This document shows, one piece after another, positions 6,598 to 13,985 of a stretch of DNA of 15,375 bases. The notes under the pieces are model-generated. The model ran no database searches. It was given only the letters and a program-made list of their open reading frames with translations, and was not told the origin of the DNA. Location: positions 1-15,375 of the forward strand of contig DAOWJC010000030.1 of assembly GCA_030640595.1 (NCBI GenBank), in the 5' to 3' direction. The DNA comes from Dehalococcoidia bacterium (GTDB taxonomy: Bacteria; Chloroflexota; Dehalococcoidia; Dehalococcoidales; DAOWJC01). How positions within the stretch are numbered: the stretch's first letter is position 1; each line of letters opens with the position of its first letter. A program made the translations under genes and the position numbers.

Positions 6598-7155
6598 ATG
6601 GCTAGCCGTACTTTATGGAATATTGAAGAAAAGATGCGGAAGTCTATTGAGGGTCTGAGGAGGGAATTAACCACTGTCCGAACCGGGCGTGCTACACCCG
6701 CCTTAATAGAACATATCAAAGTAGAATATGCTGGTGTTCCTACCCTGCTTAATCAAATTGCTGGCATTTCTGCACCTGAAGCCAGGCTCCTCATCATCCA
6801 ACCCTGGGACAAGGGGAGTATACGTAGTATAGAGAAGGCTATCCTGAAGTCTGACCTCGGATTAAATCCAGTTAGCGATGGGAATGTAATTCGGATAAAT
6901 ATTCCCCCACTCACCGAAGAGCGGCGACAGGAACTAATTAAGACAGTGCGAAGGAGGATTGAAGAAAGAAGAATAGCACTACGCAACCTAAGGCGTGAAG
7001 CTATGGAGGAACTAAAAGGGTTTGAGAAAAATAAGGATATATCACAGGACGAGTATAAGCGCACCCTTGACCAGTTGCAGAAGCTCACCGATAGCTTCAT
7101 AGCCGATACCGAACAAATCGGGCGAGATAAAGAAGTAGAACTTACGGAGATCTAG
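6598..7155 (+). CDS. frr: Ribosome recycling factor
   Basis: A 185-residue protein of standard RRF length. With EF-G it splits the post-termination ribosome. The three-helix bundle ends are clear: an N-terminal helix with EKMRKSIEGLRRELTTVRTGRATPALIEHI, and a C-terminal Arg-rich stretch with PPLTEERRQELIKTVRRRIE. The small beta domain in between contains the family motif ISAPEARLLIIQPWDKGSI. The ATG begins 1 base after the pyrH TAA and no strong Shine-Dalgarno is visible, consistent with reinitiation. A 28 bp gap leads to uppS. Confidence 0.97.
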   Translation: MASRTLWNIEEKMRKSIEGLRRELTTVRTGRATPALIEHIKVEYAGVPTLLNQIAGISAPEARLLIIQPWDKGSIRSIEKAILKSDLGLNPVSDGNVIRINIPPLTEERRQELIKTVRRRIEERRIALRNLRREAMEELKGFEKNKDISQDEYKRTLDQLQKLTDSFIADTEQIGRDKEVELTEI

Positions 7156-7183
7156 CTCAACCGCATGGAGGATTTTATCAATT

Positions 7184-7882
7184 ATGGAAAAGCTTGCTCA
7201 CTTTCCCAATCATGTAGCCATTGTGCCGGACGGTAATGGTAGATGGGCTGAGCAGCATGGGCTGCCTAGGCTTAAGGGGCACCAAGCAGGGGCAGAAAAC
7301 ATGTGGCGCATGGTTAAGTACCTCAATAAATACCCAATAAAATATGTAACGCTTTATGGTTTCTCTACGGAAAACTGGAGTCGCCCCGACGACGAAGTTG
7401 CAGGTTTATTCCATATATTGGGAGAGGTAATACTTAAAAAAACTGCTGAACTTAATAAAAGGGGCATTAGACTTCGTCATCTCGGTCGCCTTGAAGAACT
7501 ACCGCAACATCTACAGAAAGCAATAAATAGGGCAGTAGAGCTGACAAAAAACAATACCGGCATGACTCTTAGCCTTGCCTTCAATTACGGGGGACGCGCT
7601 GAGATTGTAGATGCCGCCCGCCACATTATGACTGATGGCATCCCACCTGAAAACATAGATGAAAAACTATTTAATAGTTACCTCTATACCACCGGTTTAC
7701 CTGATGTTGACCTGGTCATTCGCACTGCCGATGAACTCCGCCTCAGTAATTTCCTAATATGGCAATCAGCCTATAGCGAATACTATTTCACCAGTGTTCT
7801 ATGGCCCGACTTTGATGAAAAAGAGTCTGAAAAAGCATTACTAGCCTATAGCCAGAGGCAAAGGCGCTTCGGCAGATTATAG
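7184..7882 (+). CDS. uppS: Undecaprenyl diphosphate synthase (cis-prenyltransferase)
   Basis: A 232-residue cis-prenyltransferase that extends farnesyl diphosphate with isopentenyl units to make the lipid carrier for surface glycans. Motifs: HVAIVPDGNGRWA with catalytic D16, YGFSTENW, FNYGGRAEI, and the C-terminal RLSNFLIWQSAYSEYYFT. Two positions depart from the common form: P replaces M before DGNGRW, and RTADELRLSNF stands where RTSGExRISNF is usual. GGAGG lies 12 nt before the ATG, a long spacing. An out-of-frame ATG at 7165 opens a 23-codon ORF across the uppS start. It supplies the product of the MEP pathway genes dxr and ispG farther along the same run. Chain length of the product is not deducible from sequence alone. 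Confidence 0.95.
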   Translation: MEKLAHFPNHVAIVPDGNGRWAEQHGLPRLKGHQAGAENMWRMVKYLNKYPIKYVTLYGFSTENWSRPDDEVAGLFHILGEVILKKTAELNKRGIRLRHLGRLEELPQHLQKAINRAVELTKNNTGMTLSLAFNYGGRAEIVDAARHIMTDGIPPENIDEKLFNSYLYTTGLPDVDLVIRTADELRLSNFLIWQSAYSEYYFTSVLWPDFDEKESEKALLAYSQRQRRFGRL

Positions 7883-7890
7883 TCAACCGC

Positions 7891-8700
7891 ATGCTCAAGA
7901 AGAGAGTCATAACTGCACTGTGGGGTATTCTTCTCCTAATCGCTGCTGTCTGGTTTGACAAACCATTGCCTTGGTTTACCATACTGGTGGCAATCTGGGG
8001 GATACTGGCTGTCTTTGAATTCTACAAACTGGTCACTGCCTCAAAGGTGTCACCGCTCACCTACTTTGGGCTAATCTGGACCCTGCTATTCATCTTGAGT
8101 CCCCACTTTGATTATGACACTCTTACACCGCTTCTATTAACCTCAGCAGTGATACTACCTCTAGTCTGGCTATTGCTGCGCCCACAGAAGGAGGGAGCTT
8201 TTGCTAGCTGGGCATGGACTATAGCCGGAATTCTCTATGTAGGCTGGCTGCTGAGCTACCTGGTGGCATTAAGAGGGGTGGATGATGGCAGAAACTGGGT
8301 ATTTTTGGCTCTATTTATCACCTTTGCTTCTGATACCAGCGCTTTCTTTGTTGGCAGAGCACTAGGCAAGCATCACCTTGCCCCAAGGGTTAGTCCCGGC
8401 AAAACCTGGGAAGGAGTCATAGCCGGGGTCGTTGGTGCTATCATAGTTAGCCTGCTTTTTACCCTGCGCACACCTCTTCAGGCCCCCTTTGACTACTGGT
8501 GGCAGGCAATACTCCTCGGCTTGATGGTCAGCATCTTTGGTCAGCTCGGTGATTTGGTAGAGTCGTTGTTCAAACGCAATATGGGAGTAAAAGAGTCGGG
8601 TAGGTCAATACCTGGGCACGGGGGTTTCCTTGACCGAATGGACAGCGTTGCCTTTGCTGGCATAGTGGTATACTATTATGTGATATGGGTAGTAGCGTAA
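7891..8700 (+). CDS. cdsA: Phosphatidate cytidylyltransferase (CDP-diglyceride synthase)
   Basis: A 269-residue polytopic membrane protein that makes CDP-diacylglycerol from phosphatidate and CTP, the branch point for phospholipids. Several hydrophobic helices are visible, the first at about residues 7-45. The C-terminal signature GDLVESLFKRNMGVKESGRSIPGHGGFLDRMD is complete except that the usual K-D is K-E here. SPGKTWEG, another family motif, lies in the middle. The ATG at 7891 is 8 bp after the uppS stop, without a Shine-Dalgarno sequence; it sits in TCAACCGCATG, an 11-mer also present at the frr/uppS junction. The 3' end overlaps dxr by 16 bp. Confidence 0.95.
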   Translation: MLKKRVITALWGILLLIAAVWFDKPLPWFTILVAIWGILAVFEFYKLVTASKVSPLTYFGLIWTLLFILSPHFDYDTLTPLLLTSAVILPLVWLLLRPQKEGAFASWAWTIAGILYVGWLLSYLVALRGVDDGRNWVFLALFITFASDTSAFFVGRALGKHHLAPRVSPGKTWEGVIAGVVGAIIVSLLFTLRTPLQAPFDYWWQAILLGLMVSIFGQLGDLVESLFKRNMGVKESGRSIPGHGGFLDRMDSVAFAGIVVYYYVIWVVA

Positions 8701-9836
8701 AGCAATTAGCTGTCCTGGGCTCAACCGGCTCCATAGGTCAGCAAACACTGGAAGTAGTCCGTGCCCTACCTCACAAGTTCCACATAGTCGGGCTGGCAGC
8801 AGGCAAGAACATCGATTTACTGGTAAAGCAAATCAACGAGTTCAAACCAAGCTTTGTTTATTTTCATGATAAAGAGGCACAGGCTCACCTCGCTAGCACC
8901 GAATACGAACTCCTATCACTGGAAGAGATTGCCCGCCATCCTCAGGTGGACACTGTTGTTATGGCTACCTCCGGGAAATCAGGACTAGTCCCGACACTAG
9001 CCGCGGTAAAAGCTGGTAAAAAGATTTGCCTGGCCAACAAAGAATCGTTGGTTATGGCTGGCGAGATTATCACCAACGAGGCAAAACTAAATGCCGCCCA
9101 GATTTTGCCCATTGATAGTGAGCATAGTGCTATATGGCAATGCCTTGAGGGCGAAACACAACCGGCAGCCCAACTTATTCTGACTGCCTCAGGAGGTCCT
9201 TTCCATGGCTATTCATCGGCGCAGCTAAGTGGGGTTACCGTCAAGCAAGCTCTAAAACACCCGTCATGGCAGATGGGAAGAAAGGTCACCATTGACTCGG
9301 CCACTCTGATGAACAAGGGGCTTGAGGTAATTGAAGCCCACTGGCTGTTCAACATACCTTTTGAGGATATCAAGGTTCTAATCCACCCCCAGAGTATTAT
9401 ACACTCTATGGTAGAGTTTATAGATGGCTCAATTAAAGCCCAGTTAAGTTACCCCGATATGCGCCTACCTATTCAATATGCTCTGTCTTACCCTGAACGC
9501 CTGGCTAACCCACAACTCCCCAGGCTTGACTGGAGCCGTATTAATAGCCTGACCTTTGAACAACCCGACTTTGATACCTTCCCCTGCCTCAAGTTAGCTA
9601 TTGCGGCGGGGAAGAAGGGAAGAACTTATCCGGCAGTGCTTTGTGCCGCCGATGAGGTAGCCGTTGAACTCTTTTTGTCGCAGCGCATCCGATTCACTGA
9701 TATTGTCAGGCTTGTAGAGCAGGCGCTGGAAGAGCATCAAGCTGTAGCCCACCCTGCTCTAGAGGAGATTATGGCGGCTGATGCCTGGGCTGGAGAAAAA
9801 GTCATGCAGCTGGCTACGAGGGATAATCCATGCTAA
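8685..9836 (+). CDS. dxr: 1-deoxy-D-xylulose 5-phosphate reductoisomerase
   Basis: A 383-residue enzyme of the MEP pathway that converts DXP to 2-C-methyl-D-erythritol 4-phosphate with NADPH. The N-terminal NADPH motif LGSTGSIGQQTL is at residues 11-22. Metal ligands are D144 and E146 in LPIDSEHSAIWQ and E214 in TLMNKGLEVIEAHW; the substrate-binding SGGPFHG and KHPSWQMG motifs are intact. The ATG at 8685 lies inside the end of cdsA (16 bp overlap) with no clear ribosome binding site, so translation probably follows termination of cdsA. Its last codons contain the rseP start (ATGCTAA, 7 bp overlap). Position among uppS and ispG fits a lipid and isoprenoid module. Confidence 0.97.
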   Translation: MGSSVKQLAVLGSTGSIGQQTLEVVRALPHKFHIVGLAAGKNIDLLVKQINEFKPSFVYFHDKEAQAHLASTEYELLSLEEIARHPQVDTVVMATSGKSGLVPTLAAVKAGKKICLANKESLVMAGEIITNEAKLNAAQILPIDSEHSAIWQCLEGETQPAAQLILTASGGPFHGYSSAQLSGVTVKQALKHPSWQMGRKVTIDSATLMNKGLEVIEAHWLFNIPFEDIKVLIHPQSIIHSMVEFIDGSIKAQLSYPDMRLPIQYALSYPERLANPQLPRLDWSRINSLTFEQPDFDTFPCLKLAIAAGKKGRTYPAVLCAADEVAVELFLSQRIRFTDIVRLVEQALEEHQAVAHPALEEIMAADAWAGEKVMQLATRDNPC

Positions 9837-10888
9837 TTACAATAGTAGCCTTCCTCGGGGTTCTGGTGGTGCTTATCATTGCCCACGAACTTGGGCATTT
9901 TATTACGGCTAAAGCATCCGGGGTAAGAGTGGACGAGTTTGGTCTTGGCTTTCCCCCACGACTATTATCAATAAGAAAGGGTGAGACACGATATTCGCTG
10001 AACGCAATACCACTGGGCGGCTTCGTGAAAATGGCTGGTGAAGAAGACCCCAAAGTGCCAAGAAGCCTAGCCAGTAAAAGCATTGGCACCAGACTCCTGG
10101 TTCTCAGCGCCGGCTCACTAATGAATTTCCTGCTACCCCTCTTCCTCCTCTCAATTGCTCTTATGATTCCTCATAACCTAGTAATCGGGCAGGTAATGGT
10201 AGAGGAAGTAGCCCTAAATTCCCCAGCCGCCATGGCTGGTATTAGACCTGGAGATACCCTCCTCAGCGTAAATGGCAAACCGGCGAACAGCAATAGTGAC
10301 CTGCACCGCTATATTCACCTTAACCTGGGCAAGGAGATTACTATTCTTGTCAAACACAGCGATTCAACTACAGAGAATGTTCAAGTCATACCCAGATGGA
10401 AGCCACCGGAAGGTCAAGGGGCAATTGGGGTTGTAATCAGTACTTCAGATGCAACCCTCATTAGCCAACATTACCCCTTCTGGAAAGCAATACCCCTGGG
10501 AGTAGTTACGTGTATAGAAACCTTCGTTTTATTCAAGAACGCAATAGTCGGTATGATTATTGGGGCAATACCTGCGGAACTGGCCGGACCAGTAGGTATT
10601 GCTCAAATCACTGGAGAGGTGGCTAAGGCTGGGATTAGCCCATTACTGGAATTTGCCGCCTTTCTCAGCATAAACTTAGCTATAATCAATATTTTCCCTC
10701 TTCCGGCATTAGATGGTGGCCGAATTGTGTTTGTCCTCCTGGAATGGGTTCGCCGGGGTAGGCGAGTGCCACCCAAGACAGAGGGACTGATACACCTTAT
10801 TGGCTTCGCTATGCTAATGGCAGCAATCGCATTAATCACCTACCAGGATATTATACGCATCATAGGCGGAGAGAGTTTAATACCATGA
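9830..10888 (+). CDS. rseP: Site-2 intramembrane zinc metalloprotease RseP
   Basis: A 352-residue M50 family protease that cleaves transmembrane segments such as anti-sigma factors. The first membrane helix carries the zinc motif HELGH (H19, E20, H23). A second hydrophobic segment spans about residues 90-115. One PDZ domain follows (about 120-190, with AAMAGIRPGDTLLSVNG); E. coli RseP has two. The C-terminal membrane part contains NIFPLPALDGGR with the third zinc ligand Asp, and a last helix near 325-345. The ATG overlaps the dxr stop by 7 bp and its own stop overlaps ispG by 4 bp (ATGA). Substrates are not evident; no anti-sigma gene is nearby. Confidence 0.96.
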   Translation: MLITIVAFLGVLVVLIIAHELGHFITAKASGVRVDEFGLGFPPRLLSIRKGETRYSLNAIPLGGFVKMAGEEDPKVPRSLASKSIGTRLLVLSAGSLMNFLLPLFLLSIALMIPHNLVIGQVMVEEVALNSPAAMAGIRPGDTLLSVNGKPANSNSDLHRYIHLNLGKEITILVKHSDSTTENVQVIPRWKPPEGQGAIGVVISTSDATLISQHYPFWKAIPLGVVTCIETFVLFKNAIVGMIIGAIPAELAGPVGIAQITGEVAKAGISPLLEFAAFLSINLAIINIFPLPALDGGRIVFVLLEWVRRGRRVPPKTEGLIHLIGFAMLMAAIALITYQDIIRIIGGESLIP

Positions 10889-11937
10889 ACCCTCGGCGCG
10901 TATCTAAACCTATTCAAATCGGCAGTGTAACTGTTGGCGGTAGTGCCCCAATCGTGGTGCAGTCAATGACCAAAACTGATACCCGTGATGTTATGTCAAC
11001 TATCAGCCAAATCAAGGAGCTTGAGGATTGTGGCTGTGAATTGGTACGAGTAGCTGTGCCTGATGCTGAAGCCGCCCGGGCTATATCAGCTATAAAAAGG
11101 AGCATCTCTACCCCTGTAATCGCCGATATCCACTTTGATTACCGATTGGCTTTAATAGCGCTGGAGGCTGGTTGCGATGGACTGCGCCTTAACCCGGGCA
11201 ACATCAGTGAACCGGAAAAGGTCAAGACTATAGCTCAGGCAGCTAAAGAAAGAAACATCCCTATCCGCATCGGGGTGAATGCCGGTAGCCTACCCAGAGT
11301 AGCTAATCCAAACCTGACAATTGCCGAGCAGATGGTAGAGGCTGCCTTACAGCAGATACGCTTGTTGGAAAGCCTGGACTTTGACCTGATTAAGGTCCCC
11401 CTTAAAGCCTTTGATGTCCCGACTACTATTGAAGCCTACCAGAATATCGCTGAGAAGATACCCTATCCCCTGCACATCGGTATAACTGAAGCCGGCCTAC
11501 CCAGAACGGGTATTATCCGCAGCACAGTGGGTATCAGCACCCTCCTCTACCTCGGCATAGGTGATACTATTCGGGTTTCACTGACGGCTCACCCCAGAGA
11601 AGAGGTAATTGCCGGCTATGAAATCCTAAAGAGCCTGAACCTGCGCCAGCACGGTCCGATATTAGTAAGTTGCCCCTCCTGTGGTCGGGCTGAGGTTGAT
11701 ATTGTAAAATTAGCCGAAGAAGTAGAGAAGGAGCTAATAAAGATTGACAAGCCGATAAAGGTAGCGGTGATGGGCTGTGTGGTCAACGGACCCGGCGAAG
11801 CCAAGGACGCCGATATCGGCATCGCCTGCGGCAAAGGCAGAGCCGTCTTATTTAAGAAAGGCGAGAAGATTAGAACTATCCGGGAAAAGGATTTTGTGGT
11901 AGCGTTGATGAGAGAGGTAGGGATTATGACCAGTTAA
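10885..11937 (+). CDS. ispG: 4-hydroxy-3-methylbut-2-enyl diphosphate synthase (IspG/GcpE)
   Basis: A 350-residue [4Fe-4S] enzyme for the penultimate MEP pathway step, turning ME-cPP into HMBPP. The N-terminal barrel starts with the family motif APIVVQSMTKTDTRDV and includes GLRLNPGNI. The cluster ligands are C263 and C266 (SCPSCGR) and C298 in VMGCVVNGPGEAKDADIG, with E305 as the expected fourth ligand. The ATG lies in an ATGA overlap with the rseP stop, so the two are translationally coupled. Electron donors are usually ferredoxin or flavodoxin. A 31 bp spacer with a strong Shine-Dalgarno sequence follows the stop. Confidence 0.97.
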   Translation: MNPRRVSKPIQIGSVTVGGSAPIVVQSMTKTDTRDVMSTISQIKELEDCGCELVRVAVPDAEAARAISAIKRSISTPVIADIHFDYRLALIALEAGCDGLRLNPGNISEPEKVKTIAQAAKERNIPIRIGVNAGSLPRVANPNLTIAEQMVEAALQQIRLLESLDFDLIKVPLKAFDVPTTIEAYQNIAEKIPYPLHIGITEAGLPRTGIIRSTVGISTLLYLGIGDTIRVSLTAHPREEVIAGYEILKSLNLRQHGPILVSCPSCGRAEVDIVKLAEEVEKELIKIDKPIKVAVMGCVVNGPGEAKDADIGIACGKGRAVLFKKGEKIRTIREKDFVVALMREVGIMTS

Positions 11938-11953
11938 TTATTTGGGGAAGCTT

Positions 11954-11971
11954 GAGGGGGTGAGGTAGATA
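11954..11971 (+). promoter_or_regulatory. Shine-Dalgarno sequence placed before a possible AUA start
   Basis: GAGGGGG (11954-11960) lies 8 nt before ATA at 11969, the first sense codon after an in-frame TAG. It resembles the AAGGGGGG and AAGGGGGAG sites that serve the TTG starts of rpsB and tsf. The frame stays open from this ATA through the small ORF to 12259, so the site may define a longer protein. Confidence 0.4.
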
Positions 11972-12028
11972 AATTACAGTCAGGAAAAGACGGCTTATGT
12001 AGAACTAGAGCCAGAACTAGAAGCCTGT

Positions 12029-12259
12029 GTGGAAACAAAGGCGAAGAGACAATATAAACAGATTCTAAAAGAGCTTCTTAACAAAGGTGAGGAGGGGGAG
12101 CTTGCGGAAAAGCTTGAAATTTTGAGGCTTTTTCTTGAGGCTGCAGATTTCAACAAACTACGCAGTGAATCTGAAAAGCGCCTCCTAGAAGGAAGAAAAA
12201 TCAAATTCACATTGTATTTGGAAAAAGGACAGCCAAAGTATGAAATGAAGATAATTTAG
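12029..12259 (+). CDS. Small charged protein of unknown function between ispG and proS
   Basis: I do not recognise this protein. From the only canonical start (GTG at 12029) it has 76 residues, rich in Lys and Glu. Two stretches look like amphipathic helices, about residues 6-28 and 25-52, and a short beta-like tail follows (KIKFTLYLEKG). No signal peptide or membrane segment is seen. The GTG has a poor ribosome binding site. The same frame continues 20 codons upstream to an ATA at 11969 that has an excellent Shine-Dalgarno sequence; that version would have 96 residues. Upstream codons are E/K rich like the rest, which favours the longer form. It sits 22 bp before proS, in the same direction, so it is probably co-transcribed. 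A degraded gene or a start codon sequencing error remain possible. Confidence 0.6.
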   Translation: METKAKRQYKQILKELLNKGEEGELAEKLEILRLFLEAADFNKLRSESEKRLLEGRKIKFTLYLEKGQPKYEMKII

Positions 12260-12281
12260 GGTAACTTAAGGGGAGTGAAAA

Positions 12282-13985
12282 GTGCGTATATCAAAGCTAT
12301 TCGGTAAGACCCAGAGAGAAATCCCAGCCGAGGCTGATATCGTTAGCCACCAGCTACTAATAAAAGCTGGAATGATAAGTCAGGTAGCGGCTGGTGTCTA
12401 TTCCTATTTGCCTTTAGCCTGGAGAGCGCTCAGGAAAATTGAAAATATAATCCGTGGCGAGATGGATAAAGCCGGCGGGCAGGAGCTAAGTATGCCAGTT
12501 CTCCAGCCTCTGGAGCTATGGCAGGAAACCGGACGAGACCTGGCTTTTGGCAAGGGACTGTTTACCCTCTCTGACCGCCGAGAACGTAAGCTATGTCTGG
12601 GACCAACCCATGAAGAAGTCATCACCGGGCTGGTAAGATACAATGCGCAGAGCTACCGTGACCTGCCACTACTCTTGTATCAAATCCAGACCAAGTTCCG
12701 TGATGAGCCTCGCCCTAGAGCCGGGCTAATACGAGTTCGCGAATTCACTATGAAAGACCTGTATAGCTTTGATACCGACGAGGAGGGACTAAACCAGAGC
12801 TATGCTAAGATGCTCCAGGCATACCAGAATATCTATAAACGCTGTGGCCTCCCTACCCTACTGGTTGAAGCCGATAGCGGCGCTATCGGTGGCAAGGATT
12901 CCCACGAGTTTATGGTTATCGCTGAAAACGGTGAGGATGAGATTATCTATTGTCCCGGTTGCCAATACGCAGCTAATACCGATAAGGCGGAGAGCATTAT
13001 AAGTAAAATAGAAGGCGAGGAGCCGTTACCATTAGAAGAGGTGGATACCCCCGGCATGGCTACTATTGAAGACGTATCAAGGTTCTTGAAGGTGCCTCAA
13101 AGTAAGACCTTTAAAGCTGTGTTCTATGTCGCTGACGGCAAACTGGTCTTTGGGGTTATCAGGGGTGACCTTGGGGTAAACGAGGTGAAACTAAAGAACA
13201 TTCTACAGTGTTATGAACTTCGCCTGGCTACCGAAGCCGAGGTGATAGAAGCCGGTATAGTTGCCGGCTCAGCCTCTCCAATAGGTATAAGCGGTATCAA
13301 AGTTATTGCTGATAACTCCATAACCTCAGGGGCAAACTTTATTGCCGGCGCTAATAAACCCGATACTCACTTCAGAAATGTCAACTACCCGAGGGACTTT
13401 AAGGCTGATATTATGGCCGATATTGCCCGGGCTAAAGTTGGGGAAGGCTGCCCTAAGTGTGGTGGCAAGTTATCATCTACACAGGGGATTGAGGTAGGGC
13501 ACATCTTCAAACTGGGCACTTTCCTAAGTGAGAAATTAGGTGCCCTTTTTATTGATGCCAATGGCGTATCCCACCCTATTGTCATGGGATGCTATGGCAT
13601 TGGGCTGGGCAGGTTGCTGGCAGCAGCTATAGAGCAGAACCACGATGATAAAGGCATTATCTGGCCGTTACCCATTGCCCCTTATCACGTCTATCTTTGC
13701 CCATTATATCTGGAGAACCCTCAAGTGGCAACCACGGCTGAAAATCTTTATGCCGAATTTGAAGCGCAGGGTTTAGAAGTGCTTTTTGACGACCGTAAAG
13801 AGTCTCCCGGGGTAAAGTTCAATGATGCTGACCTCTTGGGGATACCTATTCGGGTTACCATTAGCCCCCGAACCCTGGAGAAGAGTAGCATAGAAATAAA
13901 ATGGCGCTCAGAAAAAGAATCTCAGCTTGTGCCACTAGAGGGGGTAACTGAAAGGCTTAAGGAGCTTATCAGGTGCGTAGCGTAG
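12282..13985 (+). CDS. proS: Prolyl-tRNA synthetase, bacterial type with editing domain
   Basis: A 567-residue class II synthetase charging tRNA-Pro. The catalytic core shows LGPTHEEVIT (106-115), motif 2 FRDEPRPRAGLIRVREFTMK (139-158) and motif 3 MGCYGIGLGRLLAAAIEQN (435-453). Between motifs 2 and 3 is the YbaK-like INS editing domain (about 260-372, with FIAGANKPD), which clears misacylated Ala-tRNA. The anticodon-binding domain is the last ~100 residues, from IAPYHVYL. CPGC (224-227) and CPKC (390-393) flank the editing domain. The start is GTG behind AAGGGGAG, confirmed by the standard N-terminus (MRISKLFG...EADIVSHQLLIKAGMI). The last 17 bp overlap the convergent pheT end. Confidence 0.97.
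   Translation: MRISKLFGKTQREIPAEADIVSHQLLIKAGMISQVAAGVYSYLPLAWRALRKIENIIRGEMDKAGGQELSMPVLQPLELWQETGRDLAFGKGLFTLSDRRERKLCLGPTHEEVITGLVRYNAQSYRDLPLLLYQIQTKFRDEPRPRAGLIRVREFTMKDLYSFDTDEEGLNQSYAKMLQAYQNIYKRCGLPTLLVEADSGAIGGKDSHEFMVIAENGEDEIIYCPGCQYAANTDKAESIISKIEGEEPLPLEEVDTPGMATIEDVSRFLKVPQSKTFKAVFYVADGKLVFGVIRGDLGVNEVKLKNILQCYELRLATEAEVIEAGIVAGSASPIGISGIKVIADNSITSGANFIAGANKPDTHFRNVNYPRDFKADIMADIARAKVGEGCPKCGGKLSSTQGIEVGHIFKLGTFLSEKLGALFIDANGVSHPIVMGCYGIGLGRLLAAAIEQNHDDKGIIWPLPIAPYHVYLCPLYLENPQVATTAENLYAEFEAQGLEVLFDDRKESPGVKFNDADLLGIPIRVTISPRTLEKSSIEIKWRSEKESQLVPLEGVTERLKELIRCVA

Noticed and set aside
6753..7100. 115-codon minus-strand ORF
   Set aside because: Antisense shadow of frr; Ser/Leu/Arg-rich translation without family resemblance.
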